Part shown: one piece after another, positions 1 to 8,197 of the stretch
How positions within the stretch are numbered: position 1 is the first letter of the stretch
How the letters are laid out: each line of letters opens with the position of its first letter
From: a virus
IMG/VR virus record: IMGVR_UViG_3300045257_000102
Coordinates: 1-61,029 of that record
Reading direction: 5' to 3' (one strand)
DNA: 61,029 nt
Notes under the pieces: generated by a model
Seen by the model: only the letters and a program-made list of their open reading frames with translations
Database searches by the model: none
Told to the model about the DNA's origin: nothing
Made by a program: the position numbers and the translations under genes

Positions 1-127
1 CTTTAGCTGCTCGTGCTGACATTGACTCACGTTTTCGTCCGGTCCGGTCACGACATGCGATTTCCCAGTGGAGATTGAGAGGAGGAAGGCGACGTGATTC
101 ACATTCGTATCGACAACGAACGAAGGA
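1..127. repeat. Terminal direct repeat, left copy
   Basis: These 127 bases recur exactly at 60903-61029. An exact odd-length overlap at both contig ends is what a de Bruijn assembler leaves on a closed circle, so the unique genome is about 60,902 bp. A true direct terminal repeat is the other reading. The repeat contains the 3' end of the last gene and the start of the first, so no gene is broken by the cut. Confidence 0.95.
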
Positions 128-348
128 ACAGCCGCCGACGGTTCGCGTGCGGGATTGGGCCGGAGCTTCCACCGGGCGATACGTACTTTTTCAGCGGCGA
201 ATCAAGAGCGGAGCGCGCCGACTGTCCCGGCTGTAATCCGAGCGGGCCGCGACCTCTTGGGACGCCGTTATCTGAATTGTCGGGACGGCCTGGGCATCCT
301 GGATATGACCGATTTTGCGAGATCGCCAGATCATGGGGCTACGAATGA
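94..348 (+). CDS. Small early protein with CxxC motif
   Basis: An 84-residue protein of unknown function. It starts at a GTG preceded by GAGGAGG nine to fifteen bases upstream, a strong ribosome binding site. The N-terminal third is Arg-rich; a CPGC pair near residues 44-47 could bind metal but no second pair is obvious. Its stop overlaps the next start as ATGA, the first of a chain of coupled small genes. It is the first gene downstream of the circular junction, and the 75 bases before it are the likely place for an early promoter, although no clear one is visible. Confidence 0.75.
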   Translation: MIHIRIDNERRNSRRRFACGIGPELPPGDTYFFSGESRAERADCPGCNPSGPRPLGTPLSELSGRPGHPGYDRFCEIARSWGYE

Positions 349-548
349 GCGCCACAACCCGCTGGACGAATTCCGTGACTGTGACAATCGACTTGAGCGC
401 GGCCGAATACCGTTGGGTCTGCGAGTCGGCGGCTGACAACGACACGACAAAGGACGAGGTAATCGGCCTTGTCGCCCGCGTCGGAATCTGTGAGCAGATT
501 GAACGATTCGGAAGCGAAGAATTGAAACGCATGGAGGCCAACGCATGA
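345..548 (+). CDS. Small early protein, unknown
   Basis: A 67-residue protein of unknown function. The start at 345 was chosen over an in-frame start at 315 because it overlaps the upstream stop as ATGA. The sequence is predicted mainly helical, with a charged C-terminus. It sits second in the coupled early chain. No motif is recognised. Confidence 0.7.
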   Translation: MSATTRWTNSVTVTIDLSAAEYRWVCESAADNDTTKDEVIGLVARVGICEQIERFGSEELKRMEANA

Positions 549-814
549 CATTCGACGAAATTAGCTGGGCAGCGCCGATGAAAAGGGCCGTTGCTGAATG
601 CAAGCCAACACGCTGGTTTGTCTACGTCACAGCGGGACACCACTACCCGATCGAGTACGAGCTGACGAGCCGTGGCATCCTCAAAGCGGCACGAGCAGCG
701 TTTGAAATGGCGAAGCGGAACGACCTGCCGCTGTCGCTGGAGGACGCGGCGAAGATTTTTTTCTGTCTTGAGATCGAGTTGGCGGTTTACGAAGGATTGC
801 GAGGTGCGGCATGA
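545..814 (+). CDS. Small early protein, unknown
   Basis: An 89-residue protein coupled by ATGA to both neighbours. The first half has a beta-like stretch (WFVYVTAGHHYPIEYE) and the second half is helical (ARAAFEMAKR). No family is recognised. Its place in the early chain suggests host take-over or regulation, but that is inference only. Confidence 0.7.
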   Translation: MTFDEISWAAPMKRAVAECKPTRWFVYVTAGHHYPIEYELTSRGILKAARAAFEMAKRNDLPLSLEDAAKIFFCLEIELAVYEGLRGAA

Positions 815-996
815 GAATTGACGAGATGATGAACGGAATCTGGAGTGCCGCGTCGGCGGCCGAAGAAAACGAAATTATCGAATGGGTGCTTGAGGTGCTT
901 AGTGATCGCAGCAAGATTTCGCCGTCTCAAATCGACATGATTCGCGGGCTGGCGATTGAATGGACGGACTTGGATGCATCCGAAGGTGCCACATGA
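811..996 (+). CDS. Small acidic early protein
   Basis: A 61-residue acidic, helical protein of unknown function, coupled by ATGA at both ends. Small acidic early proteins are common as host-enzyme modulators or DNA mimics, but nothing in the sequence proves such a role here. Confidence 0.65.
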   Translation: MRIDEMMNGIWSAASAAEENEIIEWVLEVLSDRSKISPSQIDMIRGLAIEWTDLDASEGAT

Positions 997-1190
997 GCAA
1001 CCCCGAAATCCGCACCGTCGCCAAGTCGAGATTCGACGAGTGTTGCCCTCATTGTGGCACATGGCTGGCTGTTTATGACCAGTTCATTTCCCACAATTAC
1101 GAAACGAACTTCGACATGGAATGCACTCATTGCGGAAAACATATCACGGTAATTGTCCATACCGTGCCAGAATTCGAGTTGCGCACATGA
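993..1190 (+). CDS. Small zinc-ribbon protein
   Basis: A 65-residue protein with two metal-binding pairs, CPHC near residue 18 and CTHC near residue 45, the layout of a zinc ribbon. The start at 993 is the ATGA overlap, preferred to an in-frame codon at 960. Its N-terminus (MSNPEIRT) is almost the same as that of the next gene (MNPEIRT), so the two starts may share a duplicated origin. A nucleic-acid-binding role is inferred from the zinc ribbon. Confidence 0.75.
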   Translation: MSNPEIRTVAKSRFDECCPHCGTWLAVYDQFISHNYETNFDMECTHCGKHITVIVHTVPEFELRT

Positions 1191-1387
1191 ACCCCGAAAT
1201 TCGCACAGAATCAGTTTACGAAGAACACCGCAGCGAGTTCGAGCAGGCCCAGCACGACCGCTGCCGAGGGCACGTCAGCATCGTGCATCCGTGTCGGAAC
1301 CTGCCGCCGCTGCCTGAGAGCGAGAGTGTGACGGCGTGGCTGGAACGACGATTTGCGAACTGGAGTAACGATGAATTCCGCCCTTGA
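1187..1387 (+). CDS. Small early protein, unknown
   Basis: A 66-residue charged, helical protein. It starts in an ATGA overlap with the zinc-ribbon gene and repeats that gene's first residues (NPEIRT). Its last 17 bases overlap the nuclease gene that follows. No function is recognised. Confidence 0.65.
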   Translation: MNPEIRTESVYEEHRSEFEQAQHDRCRGHVSIVHPCRNLPPLPESESVTAWLERRFANWSNDEFRP

Positions 1388-2483
1388 AAACGCCCTAGCG
1401 GCCATACCGACAAGCGACAACCCAGGCCAGCAGCTTGTCGCCGCGAAGGTTCGCGGACTCATGCGTGGATACGATGCCCGCTGGTGTGATGCTGGCTACG
1501 TGCCGGTGGCCGTGGAGCAACTTGTCGAAGCCGATCTCGTCAACGTCGAGACCGGTCGCAAGAGCCGCACGTTTCGGATTGCCGGAAGGCTGGACGTAGT
1601 TTGCGAACATGAGGGACGGCGGTTGCTCTTGGATCACAAGACGACTAGCAGCGACATCGCCGATCCCAACGCTCCGTATTGGCGACAGCTTGTCGTGGAG
1701 GGCCAGCCGTCGCACTACATGTTGCTTGAATGGCTCAACGGACGCAAGCTCGATACGTGTGTTTGGGACGTGATTCGGAAACCGGGCATCAGGCCCAAGA
1801 AACTCGCGAAGGCCGAGCGAGCCGCTGCGGTCGCCAGCCGAAAGTATTTTGGCGATTTGCTTTCGATGGCCGAACTCGACCGGCTACAAACGGACGAGAC
1901 TGAATCACTCGCGATGTACGAGGCTCGGCTGGCTCACGAATGCACGATTGAATCGCCGGACAAGTATTTTCAACGGCGTGGCGTCCCTCGTCTCGATTCT
2001 GAGCTTCACGAATACGCTCGCGAGTTGTGGGACCACGCCGATGATATTCGCGAGTCCCGAGTAAATGAACGGCACGTCCGCAATTCCGGTGCCTGCATCC
2101 TCTACAACTCGCCGTGCAAGTTCTTAGGAATTTGCAGCGGCCACGATTCGGTTGATTCGGACAAGTGGGGCCGCAAGGCCAACGTCCACCGCGAGTTGCC
2201 TGAGTTGCAAGGTGACGGTCGCGATGTGTTGACAAATTCCAGAATTCGTTGCTTCCAAACGTGCCATCGGAAGCACCACTACGAATACGGTCTTGGACTG
2301 GAGCAAGTGGATGAAGAGGAGCGGGAGGCTTTGTATTTTGGGTCTGCGATGCACATTGCGTTGCAGAAATGGTGGGAGTTTTTCTTGAAAGGTTCATCAG
2401 ATGAGCACAGCGACACGACAGGTTGCGGGGCGAACGTCGTCCCCCAGCCAATCGCCGCCAGCGTCGAGAATGACGCTTGGTGA
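1371..2483 (+). CDS. PD-(D/E)XK nuclease, Cas4/RecB-like
   Basis: A 370-residue exonuclease-like protein. The core motif is visible as GRLD (Asp75) followed by LLLDHKTT (Asp88, Lys90), the PD-(D/E)XK arrangement of RecB/Cas4 nucleases. Cysteines around residues 240-260 (CILYNSPCKF, GIC) may form the iron-sulfur cluster seen in that family. The last 70 residues (SRIRCFQTCHRK, then ALYFGSAMHIAL) look like the start of a second such nuclease domain, broken where the next gene begins. The gene overlaps the ATPase gene by 83 bases. With the Sak4-like ATPase and SSB-like protein it makes a recombination module; it probably resects DNA ends. Confidence 0.85.
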   Translation: MNSALENALAAIPTSDNPGQQLVAAKVRGLMRGYDARWCDAGYVPVAVEQLVEADLVNVETGRKSRTFRIAGRLDVVCEHEGRRLLLDHKTTSSDIADPNAPYWRQLVVEGQPSHYMLLEWLNGRKLDTCVWDVIRKPGIRPKKLAKAERAAAVASRKYFGDLLSMAELDRLQTDETESLAMYEARLAHECTIESPDKYFQRRGVPRLDSELHEYARELWDHADDIRESRVNERHVRNSGACILYNSPCKFLGICSGHDSVDSDKWGRKANVHRELPELQGDGRDVLTNSRIRCFQTCHRKHHYEYGLGLEQVDEEEREALYFGSAMHIALQKWWEFFLKGSSDEHSDTTGCGANVVPQPIAASVENDAW

Positions 2484-3282
2484 GATCACTGGGAAAGGTT
2501 CGGGGTTGCCTAACCGCTACCTCGTACACGGCTGCGAGGGCTGCGGGAAAACATCGTGGGGAGCCTACACGCCGCGGCCGATCTTTATTCAGACAAAAGG
2601 CGAAACCGGATTGGATACGCTGATTGACAGCGGCCAGTTGCCCGAGACTCCGCACTTCCCTGAGATCCAGAATTTTCAGCTCGCGTTTCAGGCGATCGAG
2701 TGGCTAATCGAACAGCCGCACGAGTACGGTACGCTAGTTATCGACACGCTCAACGGCCTCGAGCGCCTTTGCCACGAAGAAGTCTGCCGCCGTGATTTCA
2801 ACGGCGACATGACAGACAAGGGATTCATGGGCTACATGCGTGGCTACGAGGTCTCGCTTGTGGATTGGCGGAACTTGCTGGCGGCGCTCGATACGCTCCG
2901 TGAGAAACGCCGCATGGCAATCGTGTGCCTCTGTCACACGAAGGTCAAGCCGTTCCGTAATCCGGTCGGCGCCGACTATGATCGCTACGCCCCGGACATG
3001 CACGACAAGACCTGGGGTCTGTCGCACAAGTGGGCCGACGCCGTGCTGTTCATTCAGTACGAGACGTTCAACACGGAAAAGGATTCCAAGAAAAAGGGGA
3101 AAGCTGTCGGCGGCCAGACGCGGATCATGTGTACCGAGCACCACGCCGCATACGACGCGAAGAATCGGATGGGCTTGCCCGGCGAGATCGACATGGGCAA
3201 CAGCGGCTTAGAGGCGTGGAACAACTTTAAGGCGGCACTCGTAGCCGCCAAACAAACCAACAACGGGAAGGAAGGTGCCTGA
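2401..3282 (+). CDS. Sak4-like phage recombination ATPase (AAA_24 type)
   Basis: A 293-residue RecA-fold ATPase. Walker A is GCEGCGKTS (residues 44-52) and Walker B is TLVIDT (111-116). Size and motifs match the phage nucleotide-binding/Sak4 family, single-strand annealing recombinases that work with an SSB. The N-terminal 23 residues are Ser/Thr-rich and overlap the nuclease gene. A start at 2470 would remove the overlap, but 2401 has AAAGG about seven bases upstream. It is followed by the SSB-like gene with a one-base stop-start overlap (TGATG), which supports a shared complex. Confidence 0.85.
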   Translation: MSTATRQVAGRTSSPSQSPPASRMTLGEITGKGSGLPNRYLVHGCEGCGKTSWGAYTPRPIFIQTKGETGLDTLIDSGQLPETPHFPEIQNFQLAFQAIEWLIEQPHEYGTLVIDTLNGLERLCHEEVCRRDFNGDMTDKGFMGYMRGYEVSLVDWRNLLAALDTLREKRRMAIVCLCHTKVKPFRNPVGADYDRYAPDMHDKTWGLSHKWADAVLFIQYETFNTEKDSKKKGKAVGGQTRIMCTEHHAAYDAKNRMGLPGEIDMGNSGLEAWNNFKAALVAAKQTNNGKEGA

Positions 3283-3875
3283 TGGCACGCGGACCATACT
3301 ACACGCCTGGCAAATACTGGGCGAAGATTATTAGTCAAGCACTTGGCCAAACTAAAACCGGCAAACCTCAATTCGTTCTTCGTTTTCAGGTTGTCGGAAA
3401 AGTCGATCCGGCAGACCCGGAGGGCCAGTTGCTCAGTTGCGGCGAGCAATATGAGAGAAACATCTACATGGTCATCACGGACAAAACGATTGATTTCGTT
3501 AGTCGCAACCTTGACAAGCTCGGGTTCCGCAAAGAGTCGTTTCGGTTCCTTGATCCGGCAACGGATGGCTTCGCGGACTTTACCGGTCAGGAATTGGCCG
3601 TCGAATGCTCGCACGATACCTACGAAGGAAATGTTGGCGAGAAATGGCGAATTGCCGGCGACGGCGGCGGGTTAGTCGTGACGCCGCTTGATTCCAAAGG
3701 CGTCCGCGAACTCGATGCACTCTATGGTAAATCGCTCAAGACAGCGACTAAGGCGGCCAATAGTCCCACAACGTCTTCTAAGACCAATGGCGCCAAGAAC
3801 GCGGCACGAGCGAACCAGGAGCTTGTGGAAGAGGCTAATGAGTATCAGCAGACCGGAAACGAAGTGCCTTTTTAG
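3282..3875 (+). CDS. SSB-like ssDNA-binding protein
   Basis: A 197-residue protein with a beta-rich first 140 residues, a Ser/Thr/Ala/Asn linker, and an acidic tail ending EVPF. That tail resembles the SSB C-terminal tip (DDDIPF), which recruits recombination and replication proteins. The folded part resembles the DUF669 group of phage proteins found beside Sak4-type ATPases. Coupling to the ATPase by a TGATG overlap fits the Sak4-SSB pairing. The SSB role is inferred from tail and context rather than from a clear OB-fold motif. Confidence 0.75.
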   Translation: MARGPYYTPGKYWAKIISQALGQTKTGKPQFVLRFQVVGKVDPADPEGQLLSCGEQYERNIYMVITDKTIDFVSRNLDKLGFRKESFRFLDPATDGFADFTGQELAVECSHDTYEGNVGEKWRIAGDGGGLVVTPLDSKGVRELDALYGKSLKTATKAANSPTTSSKTNGAKNAARANQELVEEANEYQQTGNEVPF

Positions 3876-3919
3876 GACTGAACCGTAGGGCGGCTCGTCG
3901 TCGCCCGATATACGCCGTG

Positions 3920-3953
3920 CCGGTTCACTCCCCTGAGCCGGCTGGCGCTTTTT
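3920..3953 (+). terminator. Rho-independent terminator after the recombination module
   Basis: An 8-bp stem, CCGGTTCA paired with TGAGCCGG with one G-U pair, and a 6-base loop, followed a few bases later by TTTTT. It lies in the 120-base gap after the SSB-like gene. Confidence 0.65.
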
Positions 3954-3995
3954 GACCACGGATGCCGGCGGAAGATTGCCGGGAAGGCGACCACG

Positions 3996-4745
3996 ATGGC
4001 CCGAGCGCGAAGCATCAAGCCGGGGTTTTTCGAGAACGAAGTTCTCTCGGAATGCTCACCTTACGCTCGCCTTCTCTTCATCGGTTTATGGATGTTGGCC
4101 GATCGCGAAGGCCGTCTCGAAGATCGGCCGAAACGCATCAAAGGTGCGCTGTTTGCGCACGAATGCGCTGAAACTATCCAGATTAACACAATTCTTGATG
4201 AATTGATGACTGCGGGATTCATTTTGCGATACACGACGGACGGCGTTTCTTGCATCGAAATCGTCAACTTCCTTAGGCATCAACGTCCGCACCACAACGA
4301 GGTTGCGTCAACTCTTCCGGCTCCATCAAAAACTTCTAACCAAGGTCGAAAGCACTTGCGACCAAAAAAACCGACAAGTGCTCTGCACGATAAGAGGGAT
4401 TCAGGAATCAATGAAGAGGGAATCAATGAAGAGGAACATAGCGTTCACGCGGAGCCGTTCGACGAGTTTTGGGAAATCTATCCGCCTCGCAAGGGACGCA
4501 AGGCTGGCAAGCGTGATACAAGACCGGTGTTCGCCAAGATCGACCCAAAAGACATCCCGTTGCTTTTGATCGCGACGGCGAACTATGCCGCATCGTGCGG
4601 CGAGTTCGCCAGAGACCCGATACGGTTCCTCAAAGGCGATTTCTGGCGCGATTTCATCGAGCCTGCGTCGGTTTCGGCGCCGAGCCGAAAATCTGTTTTC
4701 GAGACCGACCCATTTTGGAAGGAAGGCGAAAATGAACCGGCGTGA
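3996..4745 (+). CDS. Replication initiator-like protein
   Basis: A 249-residue protein. The first 100 residues (MARARSIKPGFF, then SPYARLLFIGLWMLADREGR and IEIVNFLRHQRP) match the winged-helix start of phage replisome-organiser proteins, which bind the phage origin. A low-complexity linker with repeated INEE leads to a C-terminal domain beginning FDEFWEIYPPRKG, typical of phage initiators that load the helicase. It overlaps the next gene by 14 bases. The terminator just upstream suggests its own promoter, not seen. An origin may lie in or near this gene, but no iteron array was found. Confidence 0.75.
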   Translation: MARARSIKPGFFENEVLSECSPYARLLFIGLWMLADREGRLEDRPKRIKGALFAHECAETIQINTILDELMTAGFILRYTTDGVSCIEIVNFLRHQRPHHNEVASTLPAPSKTSNQGRKHLRPKKPTSALHDKRDSGINEEGINEEEHSVHAEPFDEFWEIYPPRKGRKAGKRDTRPVFAKIDPKDIPLLLIATANYAASCGEFARDPIRFLKGDFWRDFIEPASVSAPSRKSVFETDPFWKEGENEPA

Positions 4746-5358
4746 ATTCAAGACTTGGTTCTCCGAGTTCCGAGCGGCCTTTGCGTCGGTGGATTCGTGG
4801 ATTACGAAACTCCCGGCGGCGGCTTCGGACGCCTACGACGGCGCAACGCAGGAGTCGCTGAGCCGGGCATGGTTTCTCGTGCTCGAAGATGTTCCGCTGG
4901 CCGATGCAAAGCGTGCGACCGCCGAAATGGCCCGCGGTGACATTCGCTCGCCGCTGGCCTTCCAGGACTACCCGCGGGAGATCAGGGCGGCCGTAAAGTC
5001 ATCCGGAACCGTCAAGAGACCGCCTGGCCCACGTCAGACCGCCGACGGAGAAGATACTTTCGAGTGCCGGGACTGTCGAGACTGGGGACACGTCCGCGTG
5101 TTCACGCCAGAGGCAGTCGCGGCAATGCGTGCTGGCGAGTATCAGCGAACTCGGCCGCCGATCCCGCGGTATCCGGCGATTGCGGTTCGCTGTCACTGCA
5201 AATGGGGAGACTTTTACCGCAGCTACGGAGCGCCGTTTGATTCGTCAAAACAGGTGTCGTTCTCTGGTGCGATGCCGGGTGAAGACGATGTAAAGCTACT
5301 AGCTGCGTTCGTCGAGCGCACTCCAGTTGCCGTACCTTACGACGAATGGAACCGTTGA
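4732..5358 (+). CDS. Zinc-binding replication-associated protein, possible helicase loader
   Basis: A 208-residue protein. The start at 4732 has GGAAGG six bases upstream and overlaps the initiator gene. The N-terminal half is helical (FKTWFSEFRAAF, then ARGDIRSPLAFQDYPREIR). A CRDC pair near residue 111 and CHC near residue 159 make a split zinc-binding site. This position, after a replisome organiser, is where helicase loaders or primase-like accessory proteins usually sit. No Walker motif is present, so it is not an ATPase loader of the DnaC type. Confidence 0.7.
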   Translation: MNRREFKTWFSEFRAAFASVDSWITKLPAAASDAYDGATQESLSRAWFLVLEDVPLADAKRATAEMARGDIRSPLAFQDYPREIRAAVKSSGTVKRPPGPRQTADGEDTFECRDCRDWGHVRVFTPEAVAAMRAGEYQRTRPPIPRYPAIAVRCHCKWGDFYRSYGAPFDSSKQVSFSGAMPGEDDVKLLAAFVERTPVAVPYDEWNR

Positions 5359-5431
5359 CGCAGCGCGAGTCCGTGAGCGAACGCAACACCGCGCTCGGCT
5401 CATTAGGGAAGCCAAGAGACGTTGAACAACG

Positions 5432-6082
5432 ATGAAACCGTATTACGAACATGCCGGGATAGTCATTTACCACGCGGATTGCCGCGAGGTGTTGCCGACA
5501 ATCCGGGTTGAGACGGTAATATTCGATCCTGTTTGGCCAAACACGAAAGTTGAGCTGCACGGATCAATAGACCCCTGGAAGAATCTTCGGAACGCTTTAG
5601 ATGCGCTCACAGAAACGACGACACGGATTGCAATCCATTTGGGATGCGACAGTGACCCGCGATTTCTCACGTCTGTTCCTGACCGGTGGGAATTCTTCGC
5701 AACAACATGGCTTGAATACACGAGGCCGCATTATCGCGGTCGCCTACTCTACAAGGCGGACGTGGCCTATCTCTTTGGCGAACCCCCACCATCGTCAGAC
5801 GGGAACCACGTTATTGGCGGCCGGCACTTAGATACTTCATCATGCGGTCGAGAATCGGATCATCCTTGCCCGCGAAAAATCCGTCATGTTCGCAAATTGG
5901 TTCACTGGTGGTCCGCAATGAACGACACAATTTGCGATCCCTTCATGGGGAGCGGAACAACTCTGGTCGCGGCCAAGATTCTCGGTCGAAAGGCAGTCGG
6001 CATTGAAATCGTCGAAGAGTACGCAGAAATGGCCGCACGTCGTCTCGACCAGGAAGTCCTCCAATTCACCCCAGAGCCGTGA
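5432..6082 (+). CDS. N4/N6 DNA methyltransferase, beta-class order
   Basis: A 216-residue SAM-dependent DNA methyltransferase. Catalytic motif IV appears as DPVWPN (32-37), where DPPY/DPPW is usual, and the SAM motif I as DPFMGSGTT (169-177), so the order is IV then I. It is short and has little room for a target-recognition domain. It methylates adenine N6 or cytosine N4; which one cannot be read from the sequence. The changed motif IV (Val in place of Pro, WPN in place of Y/W) is unusual but keeps Asp-Pro and an aromatic residue. Confidence 0.85.
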   Translation: MKPYYEHAGIVIYHADCREVLPTIRVETVIFDPVWPNTKVELHGSIDPWKNLRNALDALTETTTRIAIHLGCDSDPRFLTSVPDRWEFFATTWLEYTRPHYRGRLLYKADVAYLFGEPPPSSDGNHVIGGRHLDTSSCGRESDHPCPRKIRHVRKLVHWWSAMNDTICDPFMGSGTTLVAAKILGRKAVGIEIVEEYAEMAARRLDQEVLQFTPEP

Positions 6083-6118
6083 AGCTAGGAAACTGTGAAG
6101 CACGAACGGAGTGACATG

Positions 6119-6334
6119 ATGAGCGGAAAACCGAAATACGTAGTTCTGACGTGGGACATGGAAAAGCAAGACTTCACGCCGCAGCGTGGCGTTCGACGTG
6201 GGCCATACTCGCAGTTTGGCCTGCGTCGACCGCTGCGAATCCTGGAGGCGATGGGCTACGACATCAAGCGGTCTTTTGCCCCAAGCGTGCTCGTGAAGCG
6301 CGCAGACTTTGAATACGTAGGAAATTTGCCATGA
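6119..6334 (+). CDS. Small phage protein, unknown
   Basis: A 71-residue basic protein. Start 6119 is chosen because GGAG lies seven bases upstream; GTG at 6095 and ATG at 6116 are in frame. It carries aromatic and basic residues suited to nucleic-acid contact (RRGPYSQFGLRRPLRI) but no named domain. It is coupled by ATGA to the next gene. Confidence 0.65.
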   Translation: MSGKPKYVVLTWDMEKQDFTPQRGVRRGPYSQFGLRRPLRILEAMGYDIKRSFAPSVLVKRADFEYVGNLP

Positions 6335-6618
6335 CACGCACAGCCGCAGCGGAACTGCTCGATAACGAACTCGCTCAACTCAGAATTAAGGGCCGTTGCA
6401 TGAACTTCGATAAGCTGAACGAGAAGCAACAATACGTTCTAGGTTGCATCGCCTGCAATCAGGACGGCGGACATCATCCCGCAACGCTTCGCGTGCTGCT
6501 GCGACGTGGCCTGATTGAAGCCTATGACGTAATCGAGAGAAACTTTTGGACGACCCGTTATCGAATGCCATCAGCCGTGCATATCGCATGGTGCGCCTAC
6601 TGCGTAGGCCATCAATGA
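6331..6618 (+). CDS. Small protein, unknown
   Basis: A 95-residue protein with scattered cysteines (CIAC near residue 39, CAYC near 89). Two CxxC pairs about 50 residues apart could form a zinc site. It is coupled by ATGA to both neighbours, between a methyltransferase and an HNH-like gene. Confidence 0.65.
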   Translation: MTRTAAAELLDNELAQLRIKGRCMNFDKLNEKQQYVLGCIACNQDGGHHPATLRVLLRRGLIEAYDVIERNFWTTRYRMPSAVHIAWCAYCVGHQ

Positions 6619-7088
6619 GCACCACCACCGCCGAACTCGTAGATGGCACGGGCCGCAGCTTCGCCTATACCCGGCTGCTGCTGCCGTCGCGCGTATCAGA
6701 ATGGCCGACGGCTGAGCGAGAACACTTGAACGCCGGTCGCAGAGCCAAGTTCTTCAACGCGCTTCACAATGAATGGCATGTTTGCTTCGCCTGCGGCCGG
6801 GATGAACGTATCGACAAGAACATCTACATTCAGATTCACCATATTGGCCACGGCTTCCGACGTTGCGACTGTCGCTCGTGCGTCATGCCGCTGTGCATGG
6901 CCTGGAGAGGCCGAGGATGCCATGATGAGGTGCCTGGCAACTTGAACAAGGTCTTATGGGCCAAATGGCGTTGGGACGCGGCACACGTCAACTGGGAGCA
7001 TTTAACGCGGTGCAATGCCTCCTGGCTACCGGAACCGTTAGCGCCGCCCAGAGGCGACTATTGGCTGCCTGGATTTGATTACCCCTAA
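6615..7088 (+). CDS. HNH-like zinc endonuclease
   Basis: A 157-residue protein. Its centre has the spacing of an HNH/NinG-type nuclease: CFACG, then IQIHHIGHG with paired His, then CDCRSC and C-x10-CH. The start at 6615 (ATGA overlap) is preferred to an in-frame 6546 codon. A structure-specific or recombination nuclease is likely, since comparable zinc HNH proteins are found in phage recombination loci. The HNH reading rests on motif shape only. Confidence 0.65.
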   Translation: MSTTTAELVDGTGRSFAYTRLLLPSRVSEWPTAEREHLNAGRRAKFFNALHNEWHVCFACGRDERIDKNIYIQIHHIGHGFRRCDCRSCVMPLCMAWRGRGCHDEVPGNLNKVLWAKWRWDAAHVNWEHLTRCNASWLPEPLAPPRGDYWLPGFDYP

Positions 7089-7103
7089 CCCCCGGAGGAG
7101 AAC

Positions 7104-7445
7104 ATGATTAGCCGAGCCGAGTTGCAAGAGCGCGTGGATCGAGGTGTGGCGTACATGAACGACGTGAAGCCGGGATGGGTTGAAATGATCGACCTGAAAA
7201 CTTTCAACTTGTTCAGTTCAACCGATTGCGTTATCGGGCAGGTTTTTGGAACCTATTGCGGACACGTCAAAGATCGTGGGATTGACTTTGATGATTGGGT
7301 CGAAATGGGATTCAGCAGTATAGAGCCTGAGCTGAGTCAGCAAGTTTGGGTCGAAACCATCCGCGCCCTGCAAGAGTCCCACAAAGTCACTCTCCCCGTC
7401 TCGTCCACCACGGCGCCGGCGGCGGAGCTGGCACTGGCGAAGTGA
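7104..7445 (+). CDS. Conserved small protein, unknown
   Basis: A 113-residue protein preceded by CGGAGGAG, an almost ideal ribosome binding site. It has an acidic helical body (GIDFDDWVEMGFSSIE) and a Ser/Thr/Ala tail ending LALAK. The last 18 bases of the gene recur exactly after the next gene (8198-8215). No function is recognised. Confidence 0.7.
   Translation: MISRAELQERVDRGVAYMNDVKPGWVEMIDLKTFNLFSSTDCVIGQVFGTYCGHVKDRGIDFDDWVEMGFSSIEPELSQQVWVETIRALQESHKVTLPVSSTTAPAAELALAK
7428..7445 (+). repeat. 18-bp direct repeat, left copy
   Basis: CTGGCACTGGCGAAGTGA forms the last codons and stop of the gene ending at 7445. An identical copy at 8198-8215 follows the stop of the PAPS-reductase-like gene, so that gene is bracketed by the repeat. 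The arrangement suggests insertion by recombination, with duplication of the upstream gene's tail. Confidence 0.9.
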
Positions 7446-7446
7446 A

Positions 7447-8193
7447 ATGGAGATGCAACGCAGCTTCGATAGCATGACCGATGATTTCAGCACCGAAAGG
7501 CCGAGACTCGGCCTTTCGGGCGGGATCAATAGCGCCGCGCTGCTCTGTTACTTGGCGACCGAGCACGATGAGGCGAAGCGTCCGAAAACTCTGTTACTGT
7601 ACTACGCCCATCTACGCGAACACAGCCCGGGAACCGCGCGATTCGTGTTTGATTGCGTCCGCTATGCCAGAATGAAATTCCCCACCGTCGAGTTCGGGAT
7701 GCACCGTGCGAGCGTCGTGGATTTCTTCGAGGAAGAGAACTTCATTCCTCACCCGACCGTCAGCCCATGCACGCGGCACCTTAAGACGTTGCCGATGGAT
7801 AAATGGACCGAGGCCCACGGCGGCACAATGGACATCATCGGGTTCGTGCGTCACGAGCGCAAGAGAATCATTCGCACCAAGCGGTTAGCGAAGCATGTCG
7901 TCTGCTTTCCGATTGCCGCGATGAGCGAAGAGGAGTGCTTTAGAATCGTTGACCGGGAAATCGGCTGGCATCCGCCGATCTACGACATCAAGGACGAGAA
8001 CGGAAAGCGACTGTTCACGCATAACAACTGCCTGCCATGCAAGAACATGACGTTGGAACAAATCAGGAACGTCAAGCGACACTTCGGCCGATACTACGAC
8101 CGCGCGATTGCGATGGCCGAGCGGATCGACAACTACTGGGGAAGGCCGACTGAATATCCGTTCGACCCGTGCGCGAGTTGCGTGTTTGATTAG
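7447..8193 (+). CDS. PAPS-reductase-like PP-loop protein
   Basis: A 248-residue member of the adenine-nucleotide alpha-hydrolase superfamily, with the PP-loop signature LSGGINSA (residues 23-30). Conserved cysteines follow: SPCTRHLK near 107, NNCLPCKN near 195, and CASC at the end; they may hold an iron-sulfur cluster. Family members include sulfonucleotide reductases, DNA phosphorothioation protein DndC and 7-deazaguanine enzymes. With three DNA methyltransferases on this genome, DNA modification is a reasonable guess, but no partner dnd or preQ0 gene is visible. The gene lies between two copies of an 18-bp repeat, a sign of acquisition. Confidence 0.8.
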   Translation: MEMQRSFDSMTDDFSTERPRLGLSGGINSAALLCYLATEHDEAKRPKTLLLYYAHLREHSPGTARFVFDCVRYARMKFPTVEFGMHRASVVDFFEEENFIPHPTVSPCTRHLKTLPMDKWTEAHGGTMDIIGFVRHERKRIIRTKRLAKHVVCFPIAAMSEEECFRIVDREIGWHPPIYDIKDENGKRLFTHNNCLPCKNMTLEQIRNVKRHFGRYYDRAIAMAERIDNYWGRPTEYPFDPCASCVFD

Positions 8194-8197
8194 CCGA

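Noticed and set aside
1789-2655. 288-codon minus-strand frame
   Set aside because: Lies opposite the nuclease and ATPase genes; Arg/Cys/His-rich composition typical of an antisense shadow.
3996-5358. Origin iterons in the replication genes
   Set aside because: No clear set of tandem repeats was found by eye; an origin may exist but is not supported.
5432-6082. Inactive methyltransferase because motif IV is not DPPY
   Set aside because: DPVWPN keeps the Asp, a Pro and an aromatic residue, and motif I is intact; the change alone does not show inactivity.
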